A stretch of DNA of 64,000 nucleotides from Methylobacterium sp. Leaf117 (GTDB taxonomy: Bacteria; Pseudomonadota; Alphaproteobacteria; Rhizobiales; Beijerinckiaceae), in assembly GCF_001422985.1 (NCBI RefSeq), contig NZ_LMNL01000003.1:277-64276 (forward strand), given 5' to 3'. How positions within the stretch are numbered: the stretch's first letter is position 1; every line of letters begins with the position of its first letter. A model generated the notes under the pieces. It did not search any database. It worked only from the letters and a program-made list of their open reading frames with translations, and had not been told where the DNA came from. Shown in pieces: positions 62,963-64,000 of the stretch. The position numbers were made by a program, and so were the translations under genes.

Positions 62963-64000
62963 AGCCGGCCCGCGATGGTGTCGCCGACCCGCAGGGCGTT
63001 GGCGATGATGGTCAGGGTCGGGTTCACGGCGCCGATCGAGGGGAAGAAGCTCGCATCGGTGACGTAGAGATTGTCGATGCCGTGCGCCCGGCAATCGAGG
63101 TCGAGCACCGAGGTCGCCGGGTCCGTGCCGAAGCGCAGCGTCCCGGCTTGATGCGCCGTGCCGCCGATCGGCGTGTCCTTGCCGAGGTAGAGCGAGCGGT
63201 CGAACAGGTGCGGATGCACGTCGAGCTTGCCGCAGAGGTCGCGCAGCTTCTGCTTCAGCCGCCGATGCCCCTCCATGTTGCTCTCGGTGAGATCGAGGCG
63301 GACGCGGCCGCCGTCGTAGAAGATCCGGTTCTCCGGCCGCGGCAGATCCTCCGAGGTCAGCCAGAAATCGAGGGAATGCTTGGCGATCCAGTCGAACGGC
63401 TTTTCGGGAAACCATTGCAGGAAGCCCGGCAGGCCCTCGCCGTGGATCTGGGTGCCGTCGGACTTGCCGACCATCTGGATGTGGCCCAGCGGAAAGTCCC
63501 AGTCGTCCGAGCCGAAGTAGAAGTCGTTGAGCCCGAGGGTCTTCTGGAACTTCGTCGGGTTCGGGGTGCGCGAGACCGCCAGCACGGTGGCGTTGTTGTG
63601 GCGCATGTAGTTGCGCCCGACCTGGCCCGAGGCGTTGGCGAGCCCCTGCGGGTGGGCGTCGTTGGCCGAGCGCAGCATCAGCAGGGCCGAGGACAGGGCG
63701 CCGCAGGCCACCACCACGATGTCGCCCGAGACCGTCCGGCTCCGCCCCTCGCGCACCAGCTCGACGCCGGTGATCTGGCGCCCGCTCGGGCTGGTGAGGA
63801 GGCGCTCCACGTAGGCGCCGGTCCAGAGGGTGAGATTGGGGTGCCGGGCCAGCGCCGGGTCGACGCAGATGATCTGCGCATCGGCCTTGCCGTTGGTCAG
63901 GCAGGGATAGCCGTCGAAGGCGTCGCAGCGGATGCAGGCCGAATGCGGCAGGGCCTGGCCGTCGCGCTCGTCGAGCAGCACGCCCACCGGCAGGTGGAAG
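62959..64000 (-). CDS. GMC family oxidoreductase (N-terminus outside window)
   Basis: Only the C-terminal ~345 residues are present. They show VVACGALSSALLMLRSAN (FAD-domain), the substrate-domain stretch GHIQMVGKSDGTQIH, and the C-terminal GMC motif HQAGTLRFGTDP with VTDASFFPSIGAVNPTLTII, where the His of GTAHQAG is the catalytic residue. The Cys-rich SACIRCDAFDGYPCL block is typical of the GMC branch that often pairs with a small gluconate-2-dehydrogenase-type subunit. The enzyme oxidises alcohols or sugars with FAD. The stop overlaps the esterase start (GTGA). Confidence 0.9.
   Translation of the reverse strand, partial: FHLPVGVLLDERDGQALPHSACIRCDAFDGYPCLTNGKADAQIICVDPALARHPNLTLWTGAYVERLLTSPSGRQITGVELVREGRSRTVSGDIVVVACGALSSALLMLRSANDAHPQGLANASGQVGRNYMRHNNATVLAVSRTPNPTKFQKTLGLNDFYFGSDDWDFPLGHIQMVGKSDGTQIHGEGLPGFLQWFPEKPFDWIAKHSLDFWLTSEDLPRPENRIFYDGGRVRLDLTESNMEGHRRLKQKLRDLCGKLDVHPHLFDRSLYLGKDTPIGGTAHQAGTLRFGTDPATSVLDLDCRAHGIDNLYVTDASFFPSIGAVNPTLTIIANALRVGDTIAGRL

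Overview
The base composition is very GC-rich, and the gene content points to an alphaproteobacterium of the order Hyphomicrobiales (Rhizobiales). A Methylobacterium-like, plant-associated methylotroph is the best guess. The supporting signs are a group I intron inside tRNA-Arg(CCU), a regulator-metK-trmB block, a DUF2735 protein, an HWE/HisKA_2-type kinase, a DUF2293 protein, and a sensor kinase with a plant-style ethylene-binding domain. The genus is an inference; no 16S gene is present.

Layout. Positions 1-7567 carry a secreted acid phosphatase with autotransporter-type repeats (cut by the window edge), an ABC-exporter-like protein with a degenerate nucleotide site, an L,D-transpeptidase and a metallo-beta-lactamase-fold hydrolase. 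Positions 7620-11759 (minus) hold an amino-acid permease and a three-gene signalling operon: an ethylene-receptor-like histidine kinase, a lone receiver protein and a Tat-exported DJ-1/PfpI protein. Positions 12063-14578 (minus) hold an M48 lipoprotein peptidase and a nuclease-like protein. A tRNA-Arg(CCU) split by a 249-nt group I intron follows at 14770-15095. Positions 15472-22879 hold small genes, an XRE regulator, metK, trmB, a PAS/HWE kinase, a repeat-rich membrane protein and superoxide dismutase.

Positions 23327-36505 are mostly housekeeping and envelope genes: murJ, two HAD hydrolases, a TlpA-like thioredoxin, argH, an IalB-like protein, an orphan osmoprotectant-type ATPase, tenA overlapping an aldose-epimerase-like gene, mepA, and a molbindin gene overlapping a secreted unknown. 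An HD-GYP protein follows. Positions 38650-44448 form an alkanesulfonate cluster (FMN reductase, SsuA, SsuC, SsuB, SsuD, second SsuA) that would import sulfonates and release sulfite with FMNH2. Positions 45168-51695 (minus) hold an AT-richer FkbM methyltransferase gene, an Mfd-family helicase and a DUF2252 protein. Positions 52215-57613 hold pgm, an SDR gene, a scar where two stress genes appear fused and truncated, and a divergent pair of catalase-like genes. The end holds a glycine-zipper protein, an LRR protein kinase, xerC, an AT-richer unknown gene, an esterase, and a GMC oxidoreductase cut by the window edge.

Most notable are the ethylene-receptor-like kinase operon (all seven residues of the plant ethylene site are conserved), the LRR protein kinase, the ABC-like protein with three NILFG-type segments and no usable Walker A, and the stress-gene scar. 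The window is also rich in 11-18-bp tandem repeats and carries a dispersed ~115-bp repeat in two inverted copies.
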